49,115 bases of DNA from Deltaproteobacteria bacterium. Lineage in GTDB: Bacteria; Bdellovibrionota_C; UBA2361; SZUA-149; JADLFC01. The stretch covers positions 1-49,115 of the forward strand of contig JADLFC010000133.1 in assembly GCA_020845775.1 (NCBI GenBank), read 5' to 3'. The translations under genes were made by a program, and so were the position numbers. The notes under the pieces are model-generated. The model saw only the letters and a program-made list of their open reading frames with translations, did not search any database and had not been told where the DNA came from. Positions 9,410 through 18,418 of this stretch are shown one piece after another (the first letter of the stretch is position 1; each line of letters begins with the position of its first letter).

Positions 9410-12400
9410 TCTTTCCAAAGTTATATGCTCGACGTCGCGCCGTTTGTCGGATAACTGCGTTCTTCGCACCATAAACTCTAGCAAGTATGGGGTTAAGAGG
9501 AAATACATAACTAACCTCTACCTCGAAGCTGTGTTCTCCCTTATCTATGATTTCGATCATGGCGTCATGTGGTCTATCTCTGAAAGCTCTGCGCTTTACG
9601 CGTAGAGAGCTTTCGAGAACTCGATACGCAGTTTCGGCGACCGGCCCAAATGATATTGCGTCGTGATTGCTTGGCGGCGAAATTGGCGCTCGAAAGCGAT
9701 TTCCCCTTATCTCCTGAAACGTTGCCACTGAGTGTTTAGCAGATGTCTTCCATTCAGCATGTAGGTCGCTCATGATAGATACATAGGTAGTCGGAAGACT
9801 AGTAAAAAACGGCCGATCTGCCGCACAATGGTATTGAGGCAAAAGGTGCGTGCCAGAAATGTCTGAATACCTGCTCAAATAATCCAATATTATCGGATTA
9901 AGGCGCGATAGCTCTGAAATAGCGAAACTTCCAGGGCAAGAATTTTCACCTTTCCTGCTAGCCCCATCGTTACGCATGTTGCCAATGTGAACCATGAGTG
10001 GAGAGAATGATTTTTTTGAGACGTCATCGACTACAAAAACAGCCGGGTTCCTGCCTCCGTCGCCATCCCAATCGATAAACCTTAGCTCGTCGTTAGCATT
10101 TCGAGGATCGGAAAATGGTTGCCATTGTTCCTGCCAGTGGCTTAAATGCGCTCGCCTCGTTCCAACTGTTCGACCATCCTCGTAAGTAGGCTCGTAGATG
10201 TTTCGCGAGCAATCCGAAATGGGGACCCCGCTGGGAGTCAAGCTAGTTTTACTGCTATCGGTCTTTAGAGTCCAATCCAAACACTGCTCGTACCCACTTA
10301 CATCCTTTATCTCGAACTCATTTGGAGCCTTGCTTGATAAAACTAGTGCTGCCAATCTGTATTTAGCCGGTGAGACCCCCAATTCGCTTTCCGCGAGAAT
10401 TCCATCTGGCCAGACCGGACTATCGTGGAGTATGCCTTTAGCGTTAGGTGCCGCTACGGTATGTTCGTTTAAAAGTAAGAAAGGCGCTGTCTCTCCAGGT
10501 GGTAATGCTTGTTCAGGCGAATAGGGAACTTTCCCAACTTCAGCGAATCTATCTAGTAACCACTCTAAGCGATCGACCTGTTTTCCCGCCGCATCGATTT
10601 TCCCCTGTGCAGACTTTGCCCACATTACTGCGTCGTGTAAAACGTCTTGAGTCCTGATGTGTTCCTCCGCAGATGTCGAGGGAAAAAGCGGAAAGCGATC
10701 GAACTCATTTTCTATGCCATCGCCGTCGATGTCGCTATCTCCGCCTGAACCTCCAGCAAAATCCTGCACGCCATCGCTATCTTGATCTAGGCGAAGTATT
10801 AATATTTGCCCTAAACGAGTTTGGGAAAAATACAAGTATTGGTTGTCAGGCGAAATTGCAATTCCAGCGGCTGGCTCAGCCGGTAAAATTCCCAGAGGGA
10901 CTGGGTATTTTATGTTATTAAATAGATTGGGCTCGTTCTCTGGTGCGCGCTTGCCCCAGCTATTTAAGTGCCAGTTGTTTAAGTGGCGAAGTCCTTTGCC
11001 GCCACTGCTGCGAGCTGGCACGAAGTTATAATCGAAATAGTGCAAGATGGTATTTTGAAAAACACTTGTTCTTTCGTCATTCCACCAACTGCTAATAAAT
11101 AGGTCTATGTCGCGACTATCGCTTTCTCGCCAACTCCGAGAACTGTGGCTTCTCGCTCGACGCACGAGTGCAAAACCGCTAGGGTTCTTGAGTGTGTCGG
11201 CTAAACTCTCAGCTGGAGCTGAAAATACCTTAATATTTTCCTTTTTATCGGCGCTTGCGTCCACGAGCGTGTAGATTCTGTCGTCGCTGCTGCCAAAAAT
11301 GCTATCGCCACCTTTAGAGATTAATAATAGGCTTGAAATTGATTTATCAGTGTTAAGTTGGGCGTAATCCGCAATGTTTGGCCTAGTTAACACAAATAAG
11401 CCAGCGGTATCTTCGCTTTTTCCCTCTCTATACTCCATTGCAGCAGGTAAGCTAGGCAGCCCTGCAATTGCAGTCATGCGCTCGTCAGTAGAGGAATTAA
11501 ATTCTCCGTCCCTTCCAGGAGAAACTTTTAATATCCAACCCGACTCGTCTCCAATGATTAAGTTATTATTCTCCGTGTCCATTGCGAGCGATAAAGCTCG
11601 AACTGAAACGCAATTTGGGTGTATGCCGCTACCGCGCTCGCTCGTATCGAATTCATCCCAGGCTTTAGAAACTGCACCCGCTGGGACACTCGGGCAGCGG
11701 ACTCCCGCTGGTACCCTGCCGCCAACTATTGTGCTAATAGGTTCATCAAAACCGCCGTTAACTATTTCGTCAAGCCCAGGTTCTATTTTTCTAAGTCTAT
11801 AGTTTCCATAGTCAGCAACGTAAAGTGGGCCTTTCCCTCTGGTGAATACAGCGGTAGGCGAATTTAATTTAGCTCTCGTAGCAGAGCCTCCATCGCCAGC
11901 AAAAGCGCCTCCCGGATAGCACGTTCTACAGCCCTGATCTTTAGTAGTCACGGGAACGGGCGATTTGTCGTTCAGTCCTTTACTAAGAGGATTTGGCGAA
12001 GGAAGTTCAAGTTCCATGTTTTTTGAACTCGAGCCCGCTATAGTTACTAAGTGTTCCTTATCGGACTCTTCGCCCCAAAAACTATTTACGACTTTATCAC
12101 TCCCACTCGTGAATAAACTAATTCGGTGTTTATCTCGTTCCACTATGTAGAGGCCGGCGCTATCGTCGAGATCGTTCGGATAGAACAGCGCCCAGGGGGA
12201 AACTCCGCCTATGGCAGTGCCTGCCTTCGACGAGGCACTTGGCTTTGGAGATGAAGAGCTAGTCTTTAGTGGAAGAGTAAATGTATCGTGGCCTCCCGCC
12301 CAGGTTAGCCAACCAATATCTAAAACGCCATCGCCATCGTGGTCTCCAAACGCCGGTCTCCAGTTTCTTCCGGAATTAGGTTTGTTTGTATGATCTAATA

Positions 12401-13454
12401 ATACTTTAGGTATATTGACGACTCCGTAAGTTGTTGAAAGGTGTTCACTAGCATTTTCTACAAGCGGCGGCCAGATAAGGGTTGCCAAGTGTAGAGCTGG
12501 GAGTTCGGTTTCTAGAAGGACTGCGGCAAACTGATCTCTATTCGCTTGTGCGTCCCAACGGCCCGCTACGGGCAATATGCTTTGGGCCGAAATGCCGCTC
12601 AGTCTAAAGTCGCTCTCTTGCAAGTAATGTCTGGATGAAAAGCGCATGCGCAGAAGAATGCCTGAATTGTCTATTGTGCTAACGCAGAGATCGGTCTTCT
12701 TGTCGCCATCATAGTCGGCGGGGCAGGGGATCCAGGGTTGGTGGGGTGACATGTCATCTCTTGAAATTTGGTCATAGCGCAAGCTGGATCGAAAAAAAGT
12801 TCCCGAGGAACTAGGGATTATCCACCAGTCGTCGCCGGAGGGATTGGCGTAAAAAAAAGCTAAATCCTCTCCACCGTCGCCGTCGAAATCAATGACGGTA
12901 GGAAGTTGGTAAGTGAGAAAACGCCTGGACGATTCTTTCTTGCTCCCAATCCAATTGCAGTTAGCGCCATTGTGAGAACTTTCATTGTGTGGCTCTAGGC
13001 ATGTAGGAACAGTAACAAATGGCAGGTATTGAACCCCTGTCCTTAGTTCCCAGGTGTCTTCAGGGGTTTTAACAATTGTGTCGGGATTGTTGGTGGTTGA
13101 TAATGAGAACGGTAGCTTAATTGAGTTGCTTAAATTCCCCGAAGAAGGTTCGTAGAGCTCTCCGTGAGATGTAAAGGCGGTAAAGACGTCGTCTTTGCCT
13201 GTTCCTCCACTGGGAGTCGAGAGGAGGTATTTTTGTTTAACTTCTGGCAGAGAATTTGCACTATAGTTGTCCCCTCCCGGCGTAGCGGAGGCAAGAGCAT
13301 GAGAAGCCTCTAACGCCGCCCGCCGGACGACGCTAACGGCGCGAAAGTAGAGAAAAAGCTCAAGTGAGCTTAAGATAATAACGAGCACTATGGGCAGAGT
13401 CAGCGAAAGTGATACCGCGCTAATTCCGCGCTGATTATTCTCTCTCCTCTTCAA
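9402..13454 (-). CDS. Giant TadE-like protein with FG-GAP/VCBS and NHL beta-propeller repeats
   Basis: A 1350-residue protein. Residues 8-45 form a TadE-like leader and membrane helix (QRGISAVSLSLTLPIVLVI), with a glutamate in LELF as in pseudopilins. FG-GAP/VCBS-type aspartate loops follow (DFDGDGGEDLAF at about 189, DYDGDKKTDL at about 247, DHDGDGVLDIGW at about 371). An NHL repeat (GDGGSATRAKLNSP..LYVADYGNYRLRKI, about 517-557) and a thrombospondin-3-like calcium run (about 890-920) come next. The C-terminal 100 residues again resemble a TadE body. So a very large adhesive beta-propeller appears to be inserted into a TadE-like pseudopilin. The start is a TTG at 13454 that overlaps the end of mlaA by 20 nt; no better start is visible. 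It is predicted to be exported and calcium-stabilised. Confidence 0.7.
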   Translation of the reverse strand: MKRRENNQRGISAVSLSLTLPIVLVIILSSLELFLYFRAVSVVRRAALEASHALASATPGGDNYSANSLPEVKQKYLLSTPSGGTGKDDVFTAFTSHGELYEPSSGNLSNSIKLPFSLSTTNNPDTIVKTPEDTWELRTGVQYLPFVTVPTCLEPHNESSHNGANCNWIGSKKESSRRFLTYQLPTVIDFDGDGGEDLAFFYANPSGDDWWIIPSSSGTFFRSSLRYDQISRDDMSPHQPWIPCPADYDGDKKTDLCVSTIDNSGILLRMRFSSRHYLQESDFRLSGISAQSILPVAGRWDAQANRDQFAAVLLETELPALHLATLIWPPLVENASEHLSTTYGVVNIPKVLLDHTNKPNSGRNWRPAFGDHDGDGVLDIGWLTWAGGHDTFTLPLKTSSSSPKPSASSKAGTAIGGVSPWALFYPNDLDDSAGLYIVERDKHRISLFTSGSDKVVNSFWGEESDKEHLVTIAGSSSKNMELELPSPNPLSKGLNDKSPVPVTTKDQGCRTCYPGGAFAGDGGSATRAKLNSPTAVFTRGKGPLYVADYGNYRLRKIEPGLDEIVNGGFDEPISTIVGGRVPAGVRCPSVPAGAVSKAWDEFDTSERGSGIHPNCVSVRALSLAMDTENNNLIIGDESGWILKVSPGRDGEFNSSTDERMTAIAGLPSLPAAMEYREGKSEDTAGLFVLTRPNIADYAQLNTDKSISSLLLISKGGDSIFGSSDDRIYTLVDASADKKENIKVFSAPAESLADTLKNPSGFALVRRARSHSSRSWRESDSRDIDLFISSWWNDERTSVFQNTILHYFDYNFVPARSSGGKGLRHLNNWHLNSWGKRAPENEPNLFNNIKYPVPLGILPAEPAAGIAISPDNQYLYFSQTRLGQILILRLDQDSDGVQDFAGGSGGDSDIDGDGIENEFDRFPLFPSTSAEEHIRTQDVLHDAVMWAKSAQGKIDAAGKQVDRLEWLLDRFAEVGKVPYSPEQALPPGETAPFLLLNEHTVAAPNAKGILHDSPVWPDGILAESELGVSPAKYRLAALVLSSKAPNEFEIKDVSGYEQCLDWTLKTDSSKTSLTPSGVPISDCSRNIYEPTYEDGRTVGTRRAHLSHWQEQWQPFSDPRNANDELRFIDWDGDGGRNPAVFVVDDVSKKSFSPLMVHIGNMRNDGASRKGENSCPGSFAISELSRLNPIILDYLSRYSDISGTHLLPQYHCAADRPFFTSLPTTYVSIMSDLHAEWKTSAKHSVATFQEIRGNRFRAPISPPSNHDAISFGPVAETAYRVLESSLRVKRRAFRDRPHDAMIEIIDKGEHSFEVEVSYVFPLNPILARVYGAKNAVIRQTARRRAYNFGKND

Positions 13455-14328
13455 TTTCTTCTATCGTCTCCTCTGTCTCTTCCTCCTCGTGGTCATCGCT
13501 CTCCAAATCTTCGTCCAATACCTCTAGCTCATCGTCAAACGGTGGATCGCCATCGTATAGTAATCCAGTCCTATATTGATAATATGCCGATTGGGAAAAT
13601 AAGTAGTAATCGACAGAGCTTTCTTTTGCAGCTTTAACGGCCTCGAGTGCTGAAGCGCGCGAACTCACTATATCTAGACCCTTTGAGGAGCACATGGCGA
13701 TGTTCTTAGTTCTTGCGGCTACGCTAGTGTAGTTGATTACGTAAAGTGGGGACAAAAAGCCGTCGACTATTAGGCCAACCGTGTCTCTAATGTTAGATGG
13801 CCCCAAAAATGGCAAGACCCAATATATGCCGTCTGGGACGCCGTGATAGGCGAGCGCCAATCCAAAATCTTCTTCGTGACGAGGCAAGTCCAAATGTTTT
13901 GCTACATCTATTAAACCGAGAACGCCAACGGTTGAATTTACTACAAAGCGCCCGCTATGCTCGAGAACTTGGTCAAACTTTAGTTGCACTAGATCGCTTA
14001 CTAAATATTGAGGGTAGCGGATGTTTTCAAAAAAGTTATCTACGCCTGTTTTTATAGGCCTTGGCAAAATGCAATCGTAAATGCGTGCTACCGGCTCCAA
14101 AAAGTAAATGTCTACAGTGTCGTTAAAGTTAAAGATAGCTCGATTAAGCGGCTCTATAGGATCGTAAATCGCCTTCTCGTCTTCCTGAAAGTTTTCATTT
14201 TCGGAATCGAGGGAAGCGGATTTTTCGAAATCGTCAGTGTCGGAAAACTCCTGCGCGATTAGCTCGAGCGGAGGGAGCAAAAAAAACAAAACACTAAGAA
14301 CAAAAAATTGAGATGCAAAAAGTTTCAT
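13435..14328 (-). CDS. mlaA: MlaA/VacJ-family outer-membrane phospholipid-transport protein
   Basis: A 297-residue protein. The core matches MlaA: YDPIEPLNRAIFNFND, PRPIKTGVDNFFENI, GRFVVNSTVGVLGLIDVA, DFGLALAYHGVPDGIYWVLPFLGPS. MlaA removes misplaced phospholipids from the outer leaflet of the outer membrane and passes them to the Mla pathway. Unlike E. coli VacJ, the signal peptide (residues 1-26, ending LELIAQ) has no lipobox cysteine, so it appears to be a secreted rather than lipid-anchored form. The last 35 residues are almost all Asp/Glu, which is unusual. It overlaps the giant TadE-like gene by 20 nt. A possible pathway partner, an Mla-type ABC ATPase, is far away at 44.4 kb. Confidence 0.9.
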   Translation of the reverse strand: MKLFASQFFVLSVLFFLLPPLELIAQEFSDTDDFEKSASLDSENENFQEDEKAIYDPIEPLNRAIFNFNDTVDIYFLEPVARIYDCILPRPIKTGVDNFFENIRYPQYLVSDLVQLKFDQVLEHSGRFVVNSTVGVLGLIDVAKHLDLPRHEEDFGLALAYHGVPDGIYWVLPFLGPSNIRDTVGLIVDGFLSPLYVINYTSVAARTKNIAMCSSKGLDIVSSRASALEAVKAAKESSVDYYLFSQSAYYQYRTGLLYDGDPPFDDELEVLDEDLESDDHEEEETEETIEEIEEERE

Positions 14329-14357
14329 TGCGAGTGTAGTAAAGTAGTTGACTCTCT

Positions 14358-14786
14358 TTATTTAATTAACAAGATACTGCAACGGGATAGAATGGCTACC
14401 TTATAGCTTATAGTGAGCAAGTCAGAAAGGCGATTTTCCTCTTCTCCAGCGGCAATCTTATGCGAGCGCATTATAAGGAGATCGACGTTAGTGTTCTCAG
14501 CATGCTGCACGATTGCATCGACTCTTTTTCCGTAGACCAATACGGACTCACAGGAAAGGCCTTTCCGCTGGAACTCCGCCACGATGACATCGATTTTCCC
14601 TAGAGCCTTCTCCTCTAGCTCCTTATAAAAGGGAGCCAGCTCTTCAAAAGAAGTGTCCCGAATCGCCTCGATGACGTGGAGCAAGACAATACTAGCCCCG
14701 TTTTGAAGGGCAATTGATGTGGCAAATTCGTAAGCGCTAGTGTCCTCGTCGGAGAAATTCGTGGGAACGAGTATCTTTTTTGTCAT
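14358..14786 (-). CDS. Universal stress protein (UspA family)
   Basis: A 142-residue single Usp domain. The N-terminal KILVPTNFSDEDTSAYEFA and the C-terminal hydrophobic strand (ILSRCSILLIK) are typical. The ATP-binding motif G-2x-G-9x-G(S/T), expected after LLIMRSH, is not present: the segment reads IMRSHKIAAGEEENRLSDLL. It may therefore be a non-ATP-binding UspA type. It lies 29 bp upstream of mlaA on the same strand and is divergent from the CBS protein gene, so both sensor-like genes share one 128-bp control region. Confidence 0.88.
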   Translation of the reverse strand: MTKKILVPTNFSDEDTSAYEFATSIALQNGASIVLLHVIEAIRDTSFEELAPFYKELEEKALGKIDVIVAEFQRKGLSCESVLVYGKRVDAIVQHAENTNVDLLIMRSHKIAAGEEENRLSDLLTISYKVAILSRCSILLIK

Positions 14787-14796
14787 TTTTTTGCAG

Positions 14797-14819
14797 CTTT
14801 TTTGAGATCTCTAAAAAAG
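14797..14819. promoter_or_regulatory. Imperfect palindrome between uspA-like and CBS genes
   Basis: Arms of ctttttt and aaaaaag around a perfect 8-bp centre GAGATCTC, with one bulged T. It lies about 10 bp upstream of the UspA start codon, between two divergent genes. It may be an operator, or a hairpin at the 5' end of the uspA message. No protein that binds it can be named. Confidence 0.3.
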
Positions 14820-14914
14820 GAGATATTTCTTCTTTTTATCTAATTTGCTAATTGATTCATGTTATTACCAAAGTAATTAGTCTTATTCAAGTTACCTAGT
14901 AGCCACTGAGGGAT

Positions 14915-15397
14915 ATGACGAGAGATTTATTTGCCCGCGATGTAATGAGGAAAAATGTGGTTAGTCTCACGCCTTCGGCGACGTTGCAGGAGGCTAGGGA
15001 TATTTTTCTTCAGCACAAGATAAATGGTGTTCCAGTTGTTTCCGAAGATAATACTTTATTGGGAGTCATATCTCAGACCGACTTAGTAAGAGTCCTGGTT
15101 TCTCGTGGGATAGATGAGATGGTAGACGATAGTTCGTACGTTGGCATGGTTGGTTGGGGAGCTCATGGCAGCGAGGCTCAGGGGGTAGTGGGAGATAGGA
15201 TAAAGAGCCTGTGCGTTTCTGACCTCATGAGTGCCAATGTTTTTACAGCTTCTCCGGACGATAGCGTATCTTTGCTAGCCAGAAATATGCGGCTTCACAA
15301 TATCCATCGCATAGTGATTACGGAACGAGGAAAAGTAGTTGGTTTGGTTACGAGCATGGATATGTTGCGCATCATAGAGGGAGACGGCGAATATTAA
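14915..15397 (+). CDS. CBS-domain pair protein
   Basis: A 160-residue protein built of two CBS motifs. The first is ARDVMRKNVVSLTPSATLQEA..GVPVVSEDNTLLGVISQTDLVRVL (residues 6-60). The second is VSDLMSANVFTASPDDSVSLLARNM..HRIVITERGKVVGLVTSMDML (about 104-155). Paired CBS domains bind adenosine ligands (AMP, ATP, SAM) and act as energy sensors, usually controlling a partner protein. GAGGG precedes the ATG at short spacing. The gene ends 3 bp before manA, so the two are almost certainly co-transcribed, which suggests energy-linked control of sugar-phosphate metabolism or simple co-expression. Confidence 0.92.
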   Translation: MTRDLFARDVMRKNVVSLTPSATLQEARDIFLQHKINGVPVVSEDNTLLGVISQTDLVRVLVSRGIDEMVDDSSYVGMVGWGAHGSEAQGVVGDRIKSLCVSDLMSANVFTASPDDSVSLLARNMRLHNIHRIVITERGKVVGLVTSMDMLRIIEGDGEY

Positions 15398-15400
15398 TTT

Positions 15401-16633
15401 ATGACGTTTGCTGCCCCACTAAAACTTTACTGTCAGGTCATGCATTATCCTTGGGGCAAGCGCGGTGCAGACTCTTTGATATTCAATTTAGCTGCGGCGA
15501 ATCAGCGAGATTTCAAGCTACCAATGGCTGAGTTTTGGATTGGCACGCACACCAATGCTCCGGCGACCGTTAAATTAGGCGAGCAGCTTAGTCCTCTCGA
15601 CGAACTCATTAAGAATCATCCAAGCGAAATGTTGGGGAACGATGTTTATGAGCAGTTTGGGCCACAGATGCCGTTTTTATTAAAAGTGCTATCTATCGCC
15701 GAGCCACTTTCCATTCAAGCGCATCCGAATAAGCAGCAAGCTGAGGAGCTTCATAGGAGCGACCCCGCAAACTATCCAGACGCTAACCACAAGCCAGAAA
15801 TTGCCATAGCGATTAGCCGGGTAGAAATGCTCCTGGGCTTCAAGCCATTAGACAATTTGATAAGTAGTTTTAGGCAAGTCCCTGAACTGCGAGAACTGGT
15901 AGAATATTCGCTTTTGGAGCAACTTTATCTATTAAAGGGGAATCCCCTGAGGGCGCGTCCAGTGGTGGAGCGAGTGTATCTCGATTTGGTAAGTAGTAAC
16001 AGCGAGACCATAGCGGTTTGTTCTCAAAAATTATTTAATAGGCTAAAGACAAAAGGACAGTTAAGTCCGCAAGAGGTATGGATTTTAAGCTTGGAAAATC
16101 GCTATGGCAGAGGCGATATTGGCTTGTTTCATTTCTTTTTGTTGAACCTCGTTACGCTGCAACCTGGCGAGGCCGTATTTGTAGCGCCAAAAACTGTGCA
16201 CGCATACTTAAGCGGGGATTTAGTCGAGTGCATGGCAAATTCTGATAACGTCGTGCGCGTTGGTTTAACGAATAAGTTTAGAGATGTTAGAAGTTTAGCA
16301 AGTATAGTCGATTATCATCTAGGCTATAATAATGCCGTAAGCATTAGGCGGGATTACAGTTCCCCAGATCTAGGCACCTACCAGGCTCCGGTTGCAGAGT
16401 TTTTAGTCCATGCGCTTTGCTGTAGCGAGGCCCGCGTCGAGATTCCACGCAGCGAGTGCTTCGAGTTATTGTTTTCCCTCGACACAAAAGCAATGGTTAC
16501 TTCCTTTTTGTGGAGTATCGAGCTAAAGCCAGGCGAAGCCTACTTTGTTCCGGCCACTGCTATGCACCACGGTTATGCAATAGAACCAACTGATGGCCGC
16601 CTCTTCCGCATCGAAGTGCCGCTAAACTATTAA
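15401..16633 (+). CDS. manA: Mannose-6-phosphate isomerase, class I
   Basis: A 410-residue cupin enzyme that interconverts fructose-6-phosphate and mannose-6-phosphate, feeding GDP-mannose and surface glycan synthesis. Zinc ligands are visible in SIQAHPNKQQAEELH (Gln and His), HKPEIAIAI (Glu) and the later histidine in APKTVHAYLSGDLVECMANSDNVVRVGL. The start region YPWGKRGADS matches the type I family. The length fits the family. It follows the CBS gene by 3 bp. Mannose supply fits the GT87-type transferase and the sugar transferase elsewhere in the window, though a functional link is inference. Confidence 0.93.
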   Translation: MTFAAPLKLYCQVMHYPWGKRGADSLIFNLAAANQRDFKLPMAEFWIGTHTNAPATVKLGEQLSPLDELIKNHPSEMLGNDVYEQFGPQMPFLLKVLSIAEPLSIQAHPNKQQAEELHRSDPANYPDANHKPEIAIAISRVEMLLGFKPLDNLISSFRQVPELRELVEYSLLEQLYLLKGNPLRARPVVERVYLDLVSSNSETIAVCSQKLFNRLKTKGQLSPQEVWILSLENRYGRGDIGLFHFFLLNLVTLQPGEAVFVAPKTVHAYLSGDLVECMANSDNVVRVGLTNKFRDVRSLASIVDYHLGYNNAVSIRRDYSSPDLGTYQAPVAEFLVHALCCSEARVEIPRSECFELLFSLDTKAMVTSFLWSIELKPGEAYFVPATAMHHGYAIEPTDGRLFRIEVPLNY

Positions 16634-16657
16634 GCGGCGGGTCGGAAAACGCGCCGT

Positions 16658-18418
16658 TTAGACAAGAGTTTGGTTGGCATCTCCAAGTTCTTTTTTCTTT
16701 TTGTGGCATTCGACGGCAGTTAGATATTCTCCTAGACGGGCTAGGGAGAGTGGGTAGGTCATGACATCGACGTGGGCCGGAAGTGCGGAGCGGCTTAGAG
16801 AGTTTTCAGCGGTTACGAATGCTAGGTGAAATGTGGCGAGGCCTGGCTTGTTTACGAGAGAGATGGCGGCTTTGTACAGCGCAGAGCTAGTATCGAGTAT
16901 CGGGGTGGCCACTACCAAGCCGTCGCAATCGCTAAGTAGTGGATCGGCTTCCGAGAGGGAGTTTAGCACTTGTATGTCGACCATGCTGCTTAATGCCATT
17001 TGTAGCGGGTCGACGGCGCTGTAATAATCGTCTCTTATGTAGCACAGTTTTAAGGTCTTTTTTGGAAAAAGCTGGCGTCTCAGGAGCTTTTCGCTTTTTG
17101 CCGATAGCCTCGCCAATGAAATTACAGTTGGCCTAATGCCTTGCAAGGCGCTTTCCACGTCGCCAATCGAAATACTTAGCTCGCCGTAAACACGTCTATG
17201 TTCGAGTTTGGCAACTGGGCGGATTGTGTATGCAGTTGAAGGTGTAAAGCAGTGAGCTATGCAATATAGGTTAGTTAGATTAAGCGCCATTGCTAGATGG
17301 CTTGGTAAATTATTGAAGTCCAATTTGCCATTTTGACAATTAAAGTGGTCGATAGCAGGTTTAATAATTGCGTGGGGCAATCCAATTCCAGAAAGTGTGA
17401 CAGCTACTAGTCTTTCATAAGGGATGCCTAAAAAACGCTCTAAGACTGAGGTAAATTCTGTGTCGCTCGCTAAAGCAATGTCGATAGCTTGTGCGAAGTG
17501 ATCTGGAAACTCTTGGCGTATAACGATATTCGTTAGGTCATGGCACAAGCCCAAAGTATATCCAAGAGTTTTAGTCTGCATGTCTAAGTACGGGACACGT
17601 GCCATGAGCGTTGCCACGGCTAGGCAATGTTCGGTGTGGCGCAATATGTCGATTCTCGTCTCGCTGTCACTTGAATACGAATCGACAATGCCAACGGTAG
17701 TTGCGACATCTCGCACTCTATCAAAGCCGATTCGAACAATAGCTTCGTCTATGCTGACAGTTCTATTTCCAGTTGTGGCATAGGCAGCAGTGTTGGCAAG
17801 CTGCAAAGTTCGGCTTGTTAAAACCGGATCTTGTGCAATGAGTGCCGCTAAATCCAGTCGATTGACATTTGGCGAAGCAGTGCTTTGCACCACCTTGCGA
17901 ATTACTTCGCTCAAAGGTGTAATTGTTCTTTGATTCGCTATTCTGGACGCGCATTCCTGCTCAGATATTGGGTTTATGGGCTTAAATGGTTTGCTGGCTT
18001 TTTTTTGCTTCGGTTCCTCGCTCTTGTCAGGCGCTTTAGCTTTGATATTGGGGACGTCTGTATATTTGCGGACGTATTTTATTAGTTCGTCTAAGGAAAA
18101 ATATGATTTTACGAGATATTCCTGGGCGTTTAAATCTCTTGCGCGCAGGATGTAGCTCTTATCGTTCACAGCGGTGAGCAGAATGACTGGGAGCTCGTAC
18201 CATTGTTCGTTTTTGCGAATCGTTTCGAGAAATGTCATGCCATCCATTTCTGGCATTGCAATGTCTAGGAGAATTAAATCAGGAGTTTCTCTTTTTACCT
18301 GATCCAGAGCCTCAACGCCGTTTGCCGCGCGACATACTTCAAAACCTTCTTGTTTCAGGGCCGCGGCGATCGGGTCGCGAAAAATCGCCATATCGTCGAC
18401 GATCATTACCTTGCTCAT
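16658..18418 (-). CDS. Response regulator with HDOD domain
   Basis: A 586-residue protein. A receiver domain covers residues 1-120: acidic pair D8-D9, phosphoacceptor D52 in LILLDIAMPEMDG, and the lysine in YLVKS. A Lys/Pro-rich linker (about 122-150) leads to an HDOD domain (about 160-350), with LAALIAQDPVLTSRTLQLAN, SIDEAIVRIGFDRVRDVA and GLCHDLTN. HDOD proteins are non-enzymatic HD relatives used in signalling and motility control. The last 120 residues (CYIRDDYYSAVDPLQMAL...) look like a second, degenerate receiver fold that lacks the acceptor aspartate. The gene overlaps the upstream kinase stop as ATGA, so the kinase at 18.4-20.0 kb is the likely phosphodonor. Confidence 0.88.
   Translation of the reverse strand: MSKVMIVDDMAIFRDPIAAALKQEGFEVCRAANGVEALDQVKRETPDLILLDIAMPEMDGMTFLETIRKNEQWYELPVILLTAVNDKSYILRARDLNAQEYLVKSYFSLDELIKYVRKYTDVPNIKAKAPDKSEEPKQKKASKPFKPINPISEQECASRIANQRTITPLSEVIRKVVQSTASPNVNRLDLAALIAQDPVLTSRTLQLANTAAYATTGNRTVSIDEAIVRIGFDRVRDVATTVGIVDSYSSDSETRIDILRHTEHCLAVATLMARVPYLDMQTKTLGYTLGLCHDLTNIVIRQEFPDHFAQAIDIALASDTEFTSVLERFLGIPYERLVAVTLSGIGLPHAIIKPAIDHFNCQNGKLDFNNLPSHLAMALNLTNLYCIAHCFTPSTAYTIRPVAKLEHRRVYGELSISIGDVESALQGIRPTVISLARLSAKSEKLLRRQLFPKKTLKLCYIRDDYYSAVDPLQMALSSMVDIQVLNSLSEADPLLSDCDGLVVATPILDTSSALYKAAISLVNKPGLATFHLAFVTAENSLSRSALPAHVDVMTYPLSLARLGEYLTAVECHKKKKELGDANQTLV

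Noticed and set aside
16634-16657. GC-rich imperfect inverted repeat after manA
   Set aside because: Stems are short and interrupted and no T run follows, so a terminator call is not supported.
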